A stretch of DNA of 20,757 nt from Usnea hakonensis (Eukaryota; Ascomycota; Lecanoromycetes; Lecanorales; Parmeliaceae): assembly GCA_013423325.1 (NCBI GenBank), contig BLJB01000337.1:10723-31479 (forward strand). The letters run 5' to 3'. How positions within the stretch are numbered: position 1 is the stretch's first letter; every line of letters starts with the position of its first letter. A program made the position numbers and the translations under genes. A model generated the notes under the pieces. The model saw only the letters and a program-made list of their open reading frames with translations. It made no database searches and had not been told where the DNA came from. This document shows positions 1 to 11,862 of this stretch, piece by piece.

Positions 1-390
1 GCCGAAAGCTCCGCCCTAATCTAGATACGAATAGAGAAGATCGGGCTAGTATAGTTCCTCTTTTATTATAAGGTCCTAGATATCTATATAGCTAGCTACG
101 AATATAGCTAGTTAAAATAGGATACTAAATATATTCTTATCTTTTATTCGAGGCTAGGATAATTTAGACTAGTACTTCTAGAGTCTATAGGAACTAGTAA
201 TTTACGGAGAATATTAATTACTCTAAGAGGGGCGAGGGCGTTAACTAGATAGCTAATCTAATTTAGCCTTCTAGGCTAGTATTTCCTAGTAAAAGACTAG
301 TTATATAGGGATAGAGCGATCTAAGGGATACTAATATTAATATAAAGGGGGTAGAGGAATACGAGTATAGGAGGTACTAAGCGATAGTAA
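1..390 (+). pseudogene. 3' end of Tad-like LINE ORF2 (RNase H/C-terminal region), RIP-degraded, 5'-truncated by window edge
   Basis: Frame 1, read with TAG/TAA as Gln/Trp, resembles the C-terminal end of fungal Tad1-clade LINE ORF2 proteins (endonuclease, reverse transcriptase, RNase H). The best marker is a C-x-C-x8-H-x4-C pattern typical of that tail. Its Cys codons at 97, 103 and 145 and its His codon at 130 are now all TAT/TAC (Tyr), as expected from RIP of TGY and CAY codons. A following stretch around 205-270 fits the family's 'TxxGxRAxxRWLIxxxLLxQ' tail. The frame ends near TAG-TAA at 385-390. About 105 bases of probable 3' untranslated sequence follow, before an N-gap. The catalytic part lies outside the window. 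The family call is from pattern recognition; clade and exact stop are uncertain. Confidence 0.7.
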
Positions 391-495
391 TTGAAAATAA
401 TATATAAACTTAAAATAGCGGAGATAAGTAGAAGTATAGTAAGGTTTTTTACCCTAGTAGTAGTAATACTATAAAGGTTTCCCTTATATTATTAC

Positions 496-497
496 NN
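496..497. other. Assembly gap (two Ns)
   Basis: Two undetermined bases lie immediately before the terminal inverted repeat at 498. Sequence left of this point may not be physically contiguous with sequence to its right, so the relation of the LINE fragment at 1-390 to the rest of the window is unproven. Confidence 0.9.
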
Positions 498-559
498 CCC
501 GTAATTATCTTTTATATAGTTAGATAGACACGAGTATGAATTCCAATCCAATCCAATAT
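498..559 (+). repeat. 62-bp inverted repeat, left copy
   Basis: The stretch runs from CCCGTAATTATC through CGAGTATGAATTCC to CCAATCCAATCCAATAT and is the reverse complement of 20695-20756. I count 60 of 62 positions identical. The two differences (left T where the right copy has C, both before A) are RIP-type. The copies bracket 20.26 kb. They may be terminal inverted repeats of a DNA transposon, or the ends of two copies of an element lying outside the bracketed region. Both copies abut an N-gap or the window end, so the outer boundary cannot be judged. Confidence 0.85.
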
Positions 560-1925
560 ATATATATATTATATTTTCTACTAAATCTTATAATTTCTTT
601 ACTTCTATTATTTACGGCTTTTTATATAATTTATTAGATAAAGTCTATTACCTCGGGATTCTATTATTTATTTTACTCTTTTTATTAAGTATTAGATAAT
701 ATAAATACGTTTTCTTATTCTTCTATATTAACCTTACTTTACGACTATTATATTATATATTATAAATAGTATTCTAGTCCCGATCTAATATTATTAATTA
801 AAAAATATAGATAAGCGTTACGTCTATTTTTAATATACGTTTAGTCGCGACTAAAAAATAGTATTTATTATTATTTTAAAATAGATTAACGAAATCTATA
901 TTTCGTAATACTAATTATATATTTAATAAATATTATAATATTCTATTATTAGAATAGATAGAATATAATTATTACGAGGTTATTAATATTAAGATAAATA
1001 GATAGATAAATTGGAGGAGAATTATTTTAAAATAGTTATTAAGGCCGTAATTAATAAGTTCGTAAATAATAATAGCTTACTATATTCCCTATAGATTTCT
1101 TTATCTAATTAAATAATTTAAGACTTTAAGGTTAAAAGTTTTCGCGTATTCTCTATTTATATTATTAAATACGCTTTCTATAAAATACTTTAGATATTTT
1201 AATAAAATAAGCCTATTATAATTAACCCTTATACTCGGATTACCTCTTTTACGGGCTATAATATTATATCTCTTTAGAGTATTTTAGCTAATTATTCTCT
1301 AAGCTAGTTAATTTTTCGAAATATATATTACGAGTATAACTTGATTTATTAAATATATAGTCGAAGGATATACGTAATCTTCTTTCTATTTAGATTTAGC
1401 GTCTTAGTAAACTTCTTTCGATCTATATATCTTTTTTATACCCGTATATAGATTTATCTCCCTATTAATTAAATTCTCGTTATATACTATTATTAAATAT
1501 ATCTAGTTATAGTCCTAATATTATTTAATTAATCTATTAATTATACGATACTAATAATTCTATTACTATTTCGCTCGAGGCTTTAGACGAGCTAAAAGAA
1601 CCTAAGAGGGGGTGTTTATAGATTAACGGCCTAGTAATAATATACTAGATATATTCTAAGTAATATAGAGTATTACTAGTATATCTAAATAATATAGTAC
1701 GCTAAATAAAAGAGTATTTAACGAAGGCCTATATTATTAATAAAATAGAATTAGAAATAGTCTTCCTAAGGGGATTAGCTAGTAGGCTATTAAGTAATAA
1801 TTATATAATAACTCTATAGGCGGAGTAACGCCCTTTTTAATATATATATTAAAAGTATTTAAATACTTTAAACGAACTAAATTAGTTAATAAATAGTTAT
1901 ATAAGACCCCTATATTTAATATAGT
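560..1925 (-). pseudogene. Unidentified degraded reading frame (C-terminal part), minus strand
   Basis: One minus-strand frame (codons starting at positions equal to 2 mod 3) can be read from 1925 down to about 562 with only TAA/TAG interruptions, at a density similar to the Gypsy1 pol frame. A roughly 95-codon stretch without any stop, ending near 1781, continues across the element G insertion into 4540-4645 once one TAAAG copy is removed. This is the main support for it being real coding sequence. I do not recognise the protein: no DDE transposase, helicase, RT or zinc-finger signature is convincing. It could be the transposase of an element bounded by the 62-bp inverted repeats, or part of another repeat. 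Another frame in this AT-rich DNA is also fairly open, so confidence is low. Nothing else is visible in this stretch. Confidence 0.3.
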
Positions 1926-1930
1926 TAAAG

Positions 1931-2096
1931 TGTTAGGATCGATACGGACATTATAGTGCAACGTAGATATAGTGATAAAGATAATAAGACTACCGAACTA
2001 TAAAAGGTAGGAAGTATAGAATATATAGATAAGAGAAGCTATACTAAGCTACTAGTAGTAGGGCTAACTATAGTAGGGCTAGTACATCTCCTAATA
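1931..2096 (-). repeat. 3' LTR of element G copy 1
   Basis: 166 bp, same length as 4369-4534. On the plus strand it starts TGTTAGGA and ends TCCTAATA (ancestrally TCCTAACA), giving TG...CA ends with an 8-bp terminal inverted repeat. Its outer end (1931-1975) keeps TG and CA dinucleotides. Its inner end (about 2030-2096) is RIP-mutated relative to the other LTR. Confidence 0.95.
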
Positions 2097-2099
2097 TTA

Positions 2100-2110
2100 C
2101 CCCTCTCTCT
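2100..2110 (-). promoter_or_regulatory. Polypurine tract, element G copy 1
   Basis: On the minus strand this reads AGAGAGAGGGG and lies three bases from the 3' LTR. It matches the AGAGAGGGGGG tract of copy 2 (15919-15929). It would prime plus-strand DNA synthesis. Confidence 0.75.
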
Positions 2111-2185
2111 AAAAAAGACATGTCCTTATAGCTATAGTAGAAGGAGAAGAAAAAGACTCGCTTTATATACTAAAAGAGACTCCTA

Positions 2186-2213
2186 ATTCCGATTTACATA
2201 TTCCGATTTACAC
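2186..2213 (-). repeat. Two units of a 14-bp minisatellite, element G copy 1
   Basis: ATTCCGATTTACAT followed by ATTCCGATTTACAC. The same 14-bp unit is present as five RIP-mutated copies plus a partial sixth in copy 2 (15761-15840), so the array near the polypurine tract differs in copy number between copies. Confidence 0.85.
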
Positions 2214-2743
2214 GTAAATTCCGAAAAAAAAGAAGAAATTCGTTATAAGGTCTACTAATAATAGTCTAGATTAAGACGATATTAACGCCTAATATTACTA
2301 GTATAATATTATACTATTTAGGGGCTCTAGAAATAAAGTAATTCGGCCCTAGATTAACGAAATAGTTAATAAAAAGATATCTCGATATAGAATAACTATT
2401 TAATATTCGATTTCTAAGCGGAGAGGAAATCACCGAAATAAAGGTCTCTTATTAACTAGATACTTCTAAACTAAACTAAGCCGAACCGAACTATAAATAA
2501 GTAAATAATAGGTAAACTTTCTCTAAAGAAATCTAGCTAAATACTAGAAGGTAATTTTAATATAGACTACTATTAACGATAGTAAGGCTCTAGAGGTAAT
2601 ATACTATAATATCGAATAATATTTAGATATATATTAAGTATAGGGGTATACGTAGTAGGCCTAACTTAATATAGATATTAAGAAATAAGAGATTTTAGTA
2701 GTTTTCTCTCCGGGCGCAATTTACTAAAATAGATCTATATAAC

Positions 2744-3770
2744 CCAAATCTATAAAAGCAAGCCAAATAGCGTATTATCCGAGATATTACTAAATCGAAA
2801 CTAATTTAGTAGAGCTAAATATCTAACTAATAATAGTACTTACTATACTACTCGGAATCGCTACCGCCTAAATTTATCTAGATTATAATAAGGTAAAATA
2901 ATATACTTTTTAAACTTCTTACGTTTAGACTCTATACTTACTAAAGCGAGTTATTTAGTAAATTAATCTACTTTCCTCTTAGCCTTACGTACTATAGAGG
3001 CTCTAAAAATATAATCTAGTATTATTAACTTATCTCTTAGTACCGGAAGTAAATAATCTATTAGATTTATTATAATATCCCGGAGCTTATTATTAACCTT
3101 ATTATAGAGATATAACTCTATTAGATCTTAGTTAATAAATAGGGCGTACTTTATAAAGTTCGAATAAAACTCAAGAAATAGCCTATCTCCTTATTCTAGT
3201 ATTTTAAAGGCTTCTTAATATATAGTATTTTCTACCCTTAATAGAAGCTTATAGATATTAATTAATTAATTAATTAGTCTACCGAGTAGTACGAGTTATT
3301 ATATTATCTTAATAGTATATACTTAATTACCTTTTCTCCGAGACGAGTAATAATATAGATAATTTAGAAGTACTCGGAAAAATAATAATCTTTATTAATA
3401 ATTAGCTTATCCTAAATTCGGAGCTTCTAGTCTTCAAAAAGGATACCTATACTAGAACTATTAAATATTAGTAGATCTAGAAATCGAGGATTTAGAAATA
3501 GTCTCTATATAGAAGGAGAAGCTAGGCCTTATAATAAAGGTAGTAATAGTAATAAAGGTAAATCTTAGCCTTAAAAACTATTCTATTCCTATTTAAATCT
3601 CTAACTATACGCCCGCAATACTTTAAAATCTTATAGTAATAGTAGAGATAGGGATAGAGGTAGTAACTTAACTAAATCTTAACCCTAAAAATTATCTTAT
3701 TCCCTAAATTAATAACGAAGATCGTTAATAGAAAGAGATCGCTATATACGAAGTATACGAAGTAGCGAAT
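2744..3770 (-). pseudogene. Gag-like gene of element G copy 1, RIP-degraded
   Basis: This is the minus-strand counterpart of the gag frame in copy 2 (about 14215-15246), and the two align throughout. For example, the plus-strand interval 3421-3480 is the reverse complement of 14512-14571. The encoded protein is a structural Gag: a Gln/Pro-rich N-terminus, a capsid-like core and a basic tail. Copy 1 is less mutated near 2700-2820, where AAAGCAAGCC and ATCGAAACT survive, so it links best to element S: 2744-2817 aligns without gaps to 16977-17050, with mostly C/T and G/A differences. No CCHC knuckle and no pol domain follow. The start is approximate because RIP has left no convincing ATG. The stop may lie further toward 2700. 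Confidence 0.6.
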
Positions 3771-4355
3771 TAGGAAGTAAATATCTTATATATAAATCTT
3801 TATAATTAAGATATTATTAAGAAGAAGGAGTAGTATTATAACGATAATATAAAGGCACGTATTTCGATATTAATATAGAATAATTTATATAAGGAGAAGT
3901 TATAATATTAAAAAAAGTAGGTATTAAAAGATAATTTTTTAATAATTTTTTTAATACTTTTAACTATTAACTAAACTATCTACTCTAAATACTAAGTATA
4001 CTATAAAATAAATAGATTCGAATACTATTTACTTAATAGGGGGGTTTCTTAAGTAGTTATCGAAGTAAAATAAGGCGGAGGTCGTCTTTTCTAACGATAG
4101 ATTTAGAATATAGGAAATTAGTTTTAATACGGAGAAAGATTTCTTAAAATAGTAATTATAGAGGCGTTTCTTAATCGATTTCAGTAATATTAATAATTTA
4201 AATAGGGTAATATAGGGTCTTTTAAGGCGTATAGATAAAATATATAGTTTCTATAAGATAAGAAAGACTAGTATCTTCTTTATTAAGCTTATTTATCTAT
4301 TCCGAGCTAGAAAAAATAGCCCGTCACTTTTCTTCGCTAAGTAGGTATACGAAGA

Positions 4356-4366
4356 AGTCTTATTAT
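4356..4366 (-). promoter_or_regulatory. Putative self-priming primer-binding site, element G copy 1
   Basis: On the minus strand this is ATAATAAGACT, two bases after the 5' LTR. It is the exact reverse complement of AGTCTTATTAT inside the same LTR (plus-strand positions 4419-4429 read ATAATAAGACT). An 11-nt match between the mRNA 5' region and a site just after the LTR is the known layout of Tf1-type self-primed reverse transcription. The same pairing is present in copy 2. Confidence 0.6.
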
Positions 4367-4368
4367 AA

Positions 4369-4534
4369 TATTAGGATCGATACGAATATTATAATATAAT
4401 ATAGATATAGTAATAAAGATAATAAGACTACCGAACTATAAAAGGTAGGAAGTATAGAATATATAGATAGGGGAAGCCATACTAAGCCACTAGTAGTAGG
4501 GCTAACTATAGTAGGGCTGGTGCGTCTTCTAATA
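4369..4534 (-). repeat. 5' LTR of element G copy 1
   Basis: 166 bp and paired with 1931-2096. The outer end near 4534 keeps unmutated GGTGCG and GCCACTAG, while the inner end near 4369 is fully AT-shifted. The direct repeat TAAAG follows at 4535-4539. Confidence 0.95.
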
Positions 4535-4539
4535 TAAAG

Positions 4540-4640
4540 GAGAAAATTTTACTCCCTTAATATTAGAATTAGAAAATAAGTTACCTATCTTCCCTATATT
4601 AGTAGTAATTTCTATTATAAATTTAGGAGAGTGAAAACTT
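4540..4640 (-). pseudogene. Upstream part of the unidentified minus-strand frame
   Basis: This short stretch lies between the TAAAG and CTCTC target duplications. On the minus strand it is open and joins in frame with the segment ending at 1925 when element G and one TAAAG copy are removed. A lysine/glutamate-rich stretch also continues in frame upstream across the Gypsy1 insertion, into 12448-12480. No domain is recognised. Confidence 0.3.
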
Positions 4641-4645
4641 CTCTC

Positions 4646-4822
4646 TGTTACGGCAGTATCTCAGAGCCTTGGCATTGCCATGGCTCTTGCCAATTCACTA
4701 AGTCTTGGCACTTGGTATTCACTTCTTGTATTCACTTTCTTCTAGATAGATTCATCATTCATCAATTCACTATATACACAATACTACTCAATGATTTATA
4801 TTATTACTATTGTGCTATTGCA
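4646..4822 (+). repeat. 5' LTR of Gypsy1
   Basis: 177 bp, starting TGTTACGGCAG and ending CTATTGCA. The first ~125 bp keep CA and TG dinucleotides. All six differences where this copy carries T against C in the 3' LTR fall in 4773-4808, at the inner end. It contains GAGCCTTGGCATTGC (4664-4678), which also occurs in the LTRs of element S. Confidence 0.97.
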
Positions 4823-4825
4823 GAA

Positions 4826-4838
4826 TGGTAGTAACACC
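4826..4838 (+). promoter_or_regulatory. Primer-binding site of Gypsy1
   Basis: TGGTAGTAACACC lies three bases after the 5' LTR. Its complement ends in CCA, as a tRNA 3' end does. It differs at one position from the site of element S (TGGTAGTTACACC). The tRNA species cannot be assigned from the sequence alone. Confidence 0.65.
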
Positions 4839-5340
4839 TATTTTATATTGATAACCACTATTTGATTGGTTGTCAGTATACTAGATCTACTAGACGTAAT
4901 CGTATTACTAGTTACGTTATTATATTTATTACTTTTATTACTGCTTCCGCTATTGCCTTTTACTATACTACTCTTATACCTTTATTACTTCCGCTATTAT
5001 TATATTACTTTAGTTACTATACCTATAGTAGCCTTTAGATTCGTCTATAGTAGCCTTCTATAGACCTTCTGCTTCCTTTTTAGACTCTTTTATAGTACTA
5101 TACCTATTAACTACCTTTATAAGCCGTCTACGGTAACCTTTTATAGGCTACCTATACTATTACCGTAAATCCGGTAAACTAGTATACTAATTGTAGGTCG
5201 AAAATAGTACTATTATAGTAGATACTTCTATCTTAGTAGTAGCCTATAAACTCGCTAAGTTTACTAATATTAATTATCCTTATTTATAATTAGTTAAATA
5301 CTTAACTATCTTCTATATATATTATATTATTACTTACCTT
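4839..5340 (+). other. Gypsy1 leader, no gene seen
   Basis: RIP-degraded sequence between the primer-binding site and the recognisable gag frame. Short open stretches here (for example 4866-5063) are Leu/Tyr-rich by-products of TTA/TAT/CTA enrichment and show no domain. The first part of gag may begin inside it. Confidence 0.5.
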
Positions 5341-8300
5341 CCTAAGCCGGTACGGCCGTAATAAGTACCGTCTAAGCGAGATTATTAAGTACGAGTACGC
5401 TCTTAATTACTCGATCCGTCTTAGCTACCTTTCTAGACTATTAATAAATCTACCTTTTAAGCTACTCTTAGACGATTTAATATAGTAATAAGAGACCTTA
5501 GAGAGTTACTATTATAGCCTCCGTTATCTATTACTAGTAGGGCTAGTACTCCGGAGCTCCTTACTACCTCTAGTATTACTTTACCGGATTCTTTTACTAC
5601 CCCTCGTACCGCCTCTAGTACTATCTTATCGAAGCCTTCTAATATAGCTAATATATAAGGCTAGAATAGCTAACCGGTTCCGGTAGTAGATCCCGAGATC
5701 CTATAAGCTATACGTTAGATAATTCGAGACGATATAAAGATTCTAAGAGATAACCTCCGTAATACTATATAATAATAGCCTACGGTAGTAGTACTATAGC
5801 CTATATAAGTAGTTATCTAACCTATTATATAGTAGCCCGAAGCTCGTAGTAAACTACGTATTAAAGATTTAGAATACTTCGATCTAGATTATAAGAGTAA
5901 GTATAATAAGGCTATTATTAATATTAGACGATATATCTATTACCGGGATATATTTATTTAGATTAATTATCTTAAGGATCTTACTAAGATATATTTTAAT
6001 ACTAATATAAGACTAATAATTATTTAAGCTCTATATAGTAGTATTTTAGTTTAGTACTCTACTAAGCTTAGTAAGCTTAAAAAGGATTTACTATATAACG
6101 CCTTAATAGACTATTAGTACGTTATAATTACTAATAGATTTAAAGAAAAGGGCCCTAATATATAGGATATATTAGACTATTATAGTTACTCGTTATAGGA
6201 TACTAAGAGTAGATATACCCTACGAGCCTACGTATAAGATATTATTCGGTATACTAAAGCTATAGGATTACTATTATATAACTAACTATTACTTACTTAT
6301 ACTAAGATATACTTTAAATTCTAGATCTATCTAATAGAGCCTACCGTAGCTACTACCCTTACTAGCTTTTTTAATTAGCTAGATACTAAGTAAAATACCT
6401 TTTATGATATTATACGAGACGAGCTAGGTAGTAGTAGAAGCCTTTAATAGGTAAATAGGAATAATAGAGGTAAATAACTATAGTACTAGTCTAACCGGCT
6501 ATAGAAGATATATTAGGTTCTATCGCGACCTTTTATACTAGCCTATTAGCCTACGTCCTATTAATACTAGTATCCTCTATATCGGTATAGGTAGATATAC
6601 TAATAAAACTATAATCGTTTATACTAGAGTAATAGTAATACTCTATAGGCCTTACTATAACCTCTAAGTATAAATCGGTAGCCTTAAGTAGGTTAAGGAT
6701 ACGGTACTTAAGTCTATCCTAATAAAGTATTACCGTAATAGGGCGGGTATATAAAGTAAGAACCTACTAGTAATTTTAATAATATTATAAGAGGCTATAA
6801 TAAGCCTTAGAGGCCTCGTAATACCTTTCGTAATTAACCTCGTACTACCGTATATTAAGGAGAGGAAGAGTAGACCGAGGAGCTAGATCTAGGTACTAAC
6901 CCTAAGGAAGCCTCCTATAATAACTATCCGGATAAGGAAGGCTTCTACGGTAACGAGGATCTATTATATTATTACCCTTAGGAGGATAAATTTTAGTCTA
7001 ATATATACTTTACTACTCTATTATAGCCTTTATTATTTACCTACCACTACTATTAAGTACTATTTATATCTAAAAATCTACTATATAAATATCTAAGAAG
7101 TTAGAAATACCGGAAGTCGATAGCTAAATTAACTCCTAGGTAAGAAAAGTTATCTACTAAGTTAGCTTCTACTAAGTTAGCTCCTATTAAGTCGACTTCT
7201 AAAGCCTTTTATAGTAATATTAAAATTATTAAATTAAATACTAAGAAGTCTATATTATAATCTACCCCTAGATATCTACTACGATTATACTACTACTTAT
7301 ATACTATAGTAAAGTTAAGCCCTAATACTATAGTAGAAATAGTCTATTAGAATACTAGATACTTAATAATATTAATTAACCGTACTTTTCTAAAGTTATA
7401 GCTACTAAACTATATTATTCTATAGAAAGAATCGCTACTTATAGTATATAGAATTAGATTAAGCTACTACTCTACTACGGAGTATATTAATCTAGATATC
7501 TATATATTAGGAAGGTATAATAGTTAGAGCGTTAATACCCTAATCTAACGACCCGCTTTTATAGTTAATAATCTTAGAGTAAAGATACTTATTAGAATAG
7601 ATATTCTAGCTATAGAAGATATTAACTTAACGATCTCTATATATACCGGCTATATTAGTAGCTATCGCACTATATTTAACTTTACGGTAACGCTAATAAG
7701 GCCCTTTATTAAGTAAGATATTATATTTAGAAAGCCTATTACTATTCCTACTAAGTCTTATTTTATAATTCTAATAGAGCGTTACGAATTATCTACTAGA
7801 GACTATATATTTAAACTAGTAGATAGATACCTAGTAGTACTATTTACCTTACTAGTCGATTTATCTTTTTATATAGTACTTACTAGGAATAATTTAGATA
7901 AGCTTATTAACCTCCCTAAGAGGCTTCGAGTCGGATCCGTTATAGATATTAAAGTAGACGGATACTACTATATTATATTATAAGAGTTAGAATTAGCCGT
8001 TAGGCTACCTAAGTAGACTTATCTAGCTTTATAGAGCGAGAAAGCCTTTACTTAGCTAGTAGGTATATTACGGAAGCCTTCGGAGCCTACTGTAACTAAA
8101 TCTTAGAAGCCCTTATATAACCCTTAGGCTTTTACAAGTCGCCTTTAGAAGCCTAGTACCCCTTATAAGACTATACTATTAAATAGTATAATAGTCTATA
8201 GTATCGACGAGGATATTATAAAGCTTACCGTAATTATCGACGAATTCGCGGAGCTATAGTACGATAAGGGCGGTACTATTAATCTATTATAAGAGGACTA

Positions 8301-11300
8301 GATAAGGATCCTATTATATCTAGGCTAGAAATCTAAGATTATAGGAAAGCTAAAGATCTACTACTTAGATATTAAAGACCGCGCTACTATTAATAGAGTC
8401 TTTAATAAACTCTAAGTCTAGGGACGCCTTAAGTATACTAAGTACGCTATACCCTTTTATTAGCCTATCTTTATAGTCTATAAAATAGTAGATAGTAAAG
8501 ACGAAGGACGACCTATAGTAGATATCTAAATACTAAACTAGGTATTAATTCGAGATACTTACCCCTTACCTCCGTAAAATAACGTTATTAGTCTTATTAT
8601 AGATTATCGCTTTATAATTTATATTAATAGAGCGACCTTTTTTTATTAGTAGCGAGTATACCCGTTAGACCGGTATAAGTAGACTATAGTTATTTATAGG
8701 GGTTAAGAGACTTTTAATATACTACTTATAGGCTACTATAATTTATCTACCTATATCTAGCGATAGACTAATCGTCTACTTTATAACTTTAAGGACTTTA
8801 TAAAAGGATATATAGATAATATTATTATATTCTCGAAGATACTAGAAGAATATCTAATATATTTATATTAGGTCTTTACGCTTTTCTTATATATTAGCGT
8901 TATACTTAAGCCTATTAAGTTATTCCTTAGTTACTCTAATATCTAATTACTAGGTTAACGCGTCGATTCTTTCGGGTTATCGACTTCTAAGTAGCGCCTT
9001 ACAATAATAAGTAAGCTTTAATTTCCATAGACTCTATAAGTACTAGAAACGTACCTAGAAATAACCGGGTATTTATATAACTATATCGCGTAGTACGTAC
9101 AAATCGTTAAACTACTCTAGGATTAAAAGATAGAGCTACTAAAGCCGTCCCCGAAGGGTAGCTATAACTAAAAGGCCTTTTCTACTACTACTCGCTTAAT
9201 AGAGCCTATAGTAGTAGAGCTAGAGTCTTTTACTATCTTATAAAGCCTATTTAGTAAGCTTTCTTATTTAATTTATTTCTTATCTAATAAGGTCCTTTAT
9301 ATCGATATAGATATATTAAAGGAATTCGGGTTTAGAGTTATTATTTATTATAATAACGAAATAGAACCTTACGGTAATAATAACTTATTATTAATTATAG
9401 TATATACTACTAAAGGACGAAAGAAAATACGTCTTATTATATTTTTAAGTTATCTACTTACTACTATAGAGGTAAACTATTAGTCTACGAAGCTAGAAGT
9501 CGCTATACTAGTATAGACTATCCGGAAGATCCGCTACCTAGTTAAATTAAGTAGATATAAGGTTATTATCTTTATTAATTATTTAATAATTATCGATATA
9601 GTTAAGTAATTCTTACTTAATACTATTTCTATATTACGGTTAAACTTAAGATTTATTAGAGTATCTTAGTACCTTTAGACCTTTAATCTCGACGTATATT
9701 ATAAACTAGGAAAAGCTAATATTATATCTAATATACTCTCGAGATTAGCTAGTAGTAATTATAATAATATACTACTATAATACTTAGAGCTTAATATCTT
9801 ATATATATATATTATTATCTTAATTAATATAATTAAAGAGTTTAAGTAAAGGGTTACTAAAGGATATAATATTAACTCTATATAGAAGAAAGTGCTTACT
9901 ATATTACGTTCCGAGGACGAAAAGAAGAAAACGGATTCCGAGGATAGAAGTATAAAACTCCCTTTTATATAGGGGGAGACTATAGTAGAGACCTTACTAC
10001 CTACAGTCGTAGATATACCTTACGATATAGCCCTAGAAGCTACTATTGCGGTACCTCCTAATACTATAAAAGGCTATAATAGGCCTTAGAGATCTCGTAA
10101 TACCTTTTATACTTCTATAGTCGTAACTCCGAAAGCTCCCTTTACGGTAATACGAGTCCCGGTTATATAATACTAGTTATAGAAGCCTTCTATAACTAAG
10201 TCTTTAACTAAATCTTTACGATATTCTATAACCTCTACGAAGCCTCCGATAGAGACTCGCGTAATCGCCGTTAGGGTACTATTACCGAAGCCTATTATAA
10301 TAGCCTCGAGATCTTATATCGGACCTATAGAGATACCTACTATTATTGTTAGGATACTAAAGCCTTCTATAGCCGTAGTATTAAGGAAGCCTTCCGAGTT
10401 ACCGAAGTCTTCTATAATCGCTATATTCCTAGTTAAGGTACCTAATAAGTTACCTAATTATTTAATCTACTACGTCGATAAGTCTATCGGAGCTAGACGA
10501 TTATATATACTATAAGTAGTAGTTAAGGATATACTAGATATTATCTATACTATAGAGGGATACTTAGGATTTACGCGCTACTATAAGAGGGTAGTACGGT
10601 CTTAGTATATTAGAGGACTATCTAGGTATCTAAGAGATTATCTAAAGTATTATCTAGCTTACTTAGTTTATTAAATATATTATTACGCTTTATATAGTAA
10701 TATATAACTAATCTATAGTCCCCTAATTCTATTCTATATACTTATAATAGATTTTATTCTAGCCTTACTCGTCTTAGCCGAAAGATTTAATATAGCTATA
10801 TTAGTTATCTATAAGTTTAGTAAAAGGAATACTATAGTATCTAGAAAGACTATATAGATAATAATCGAGTAGGCTATTATACTATTTAAATAATTAGAAT
10901 TAGATAACTAGGGACTCCCTAAGGTAATCCTTTTAGATCGGGATCTAAAGTTCCTATTAGAGCTATAGACTATATTATTTAAGAGGCTCTATATTAAGCT
11001 TCTATACTCTACCGCGTATTATCCCTAAATAGATAGATAGAGCGAGAGAACTAATTAAATCGTAGAGATTATATTACGATATCTAATTACTATACTAGAT
11101 AGTTCTAAGTACTAGCTAAGGATCCTATTATATATTTAGTCTATTATTAACTCTAGTATATTTACTATTACTAGTTAGTTAGCTAATAAGACTAACTATA
11201 GATTTAAGCTAAATTAACCTTTAGACCTCGCTACTATATCTAAGTTAGACTATTATCTTTCTATAGTACGTATTACCGTAGCTAATATACTAATATTTAT

Positions 11301-11862
11301 AAGTATAAGTATAAAATATTATTATAATAAATATTATAAGTCTCTTATATTTAAAGAAGGATAGGTTATATTCCTAAGGCTCTATAAAGGATATAATATA
11401 TCTAGTAATACTACTATTACGAAGAAATTAGGATAGTAGTATATAGGACCCTTTAAGGTACTAAGTTAGATTAGTAATCTCGCCTATAAGCTTAACTTAC
11501 TAGTATATTAGCGCGTATATCTAGTTATTAGTATTACTATACTAGAGCCTATACCCCTAGATTTAGATCCGTATTAGCGCCCTCTATCGGAATAGTCTAA
11601 CTCTATATTCGTTAAAGGCGATACTAAGACGTATAAGTTATAGGAAGTTAAGTAGATTATTATTAAAGATAGCGGTAGGTATCTAGTAAGATAGAAAGGC
11701 TAGGGTCCCGTATATAATAAATAGCGTACTAGAGTATAGTTAAGCGATATAATAGACCTTATCGAGGCCTATAAGGACCGTACTAAATAGAGTAGAAACG
11801 ACCGACGAAGGTATCTTAGACTATAGTAACGGTAAAGTAAGCCTTATTAACTAGGTAGGTAA
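5341..11862 (+). pseudogene. Gypsy1 gag-pol polyprotein, single frame, RIP-inactivated
   Basis: Frame 1 throughout. Gag, with a capsid-like segment at about 5870-6430, is followed by a Gln/Asn-rich linker. A C2H2-like finger segment at 7042-7116 has its Cys codons and one His now TAC/TAT. Protease: the DTG triad has become AAT-ACT-AGA (Asn-Thr-Arg) at 7351-7359. RT is at about 8440-8990: the first catalytic Asp is AAT at 8626-8628, and the Y-x-D-D motif reads Tyr-Ile-Asp-Asn at 8809-8820. RNase H lies around 9290-9610. Integrase: the zinc-binding His and Cys are mostly Tyr near 10540-10670, but the DD35E triad is intact (Asp 10750, Asp 10936, Glu 11044). A chromodomain follows at about 11627-11790, with the 'YLVRWKGWGP' type of core and its Trp codons now TAG. 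The start is arbitrary, since no ATG survives; the stop is the last TAA after a basic tail. Confidence 0.9.

Larger units (their letters stand above)
1931..4534 (-). mobile_element. Element G copy 1: gag-only LTR retrotransposon, 2604 bp, minus orientation
   Basis: Two 166-bp LTRs (1931-2096 and 4369-4534) flank a 2272-bp interior. The whole is bounded by a perfect 5-bp target duplication, TAAAG, at 1926-1930 and 4535-4539. Orientation follows from the polypurine tract (minus strand, 2100-2110) next to the LTR at 1931-2096, which is therefore the 3' LTR, and from the gag frame. A second, independent copy lies at 13457-16098 on the other strand. No protease, RT, RNase H or integrase can be read in any part, and both copies have the same structure, so the lack of pol is a family trait and not a chance deletion. 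It needs enzymes from another element. It interrupts the unidentified minus-strand frame at 560-4640. Confidence 0.93.

Noticed and set aside
560..1925. MULE, hAT, pogo or Starship-captain protein in the minus-strand frame
   Set aside because: I looked for DDE/D motifs, a CxxC...H zinc finger, dimerisation tails and tyrosine-recombinase residues and saw none that were convincing.
4631..4831. 66-codon open frame
   Set aside because: It coincides with the 5' LTR of Gypsy1, which is merely less AT-shifted than its surroundings.
4826..4838. Assigning the Gypsy1 and S primer-binding sites to a named tRNA
   Set aside because: The complements end in CCA, but the acceptor sequence cannot be matched to a specific fungal tRNA without a tRNA set from this genome.
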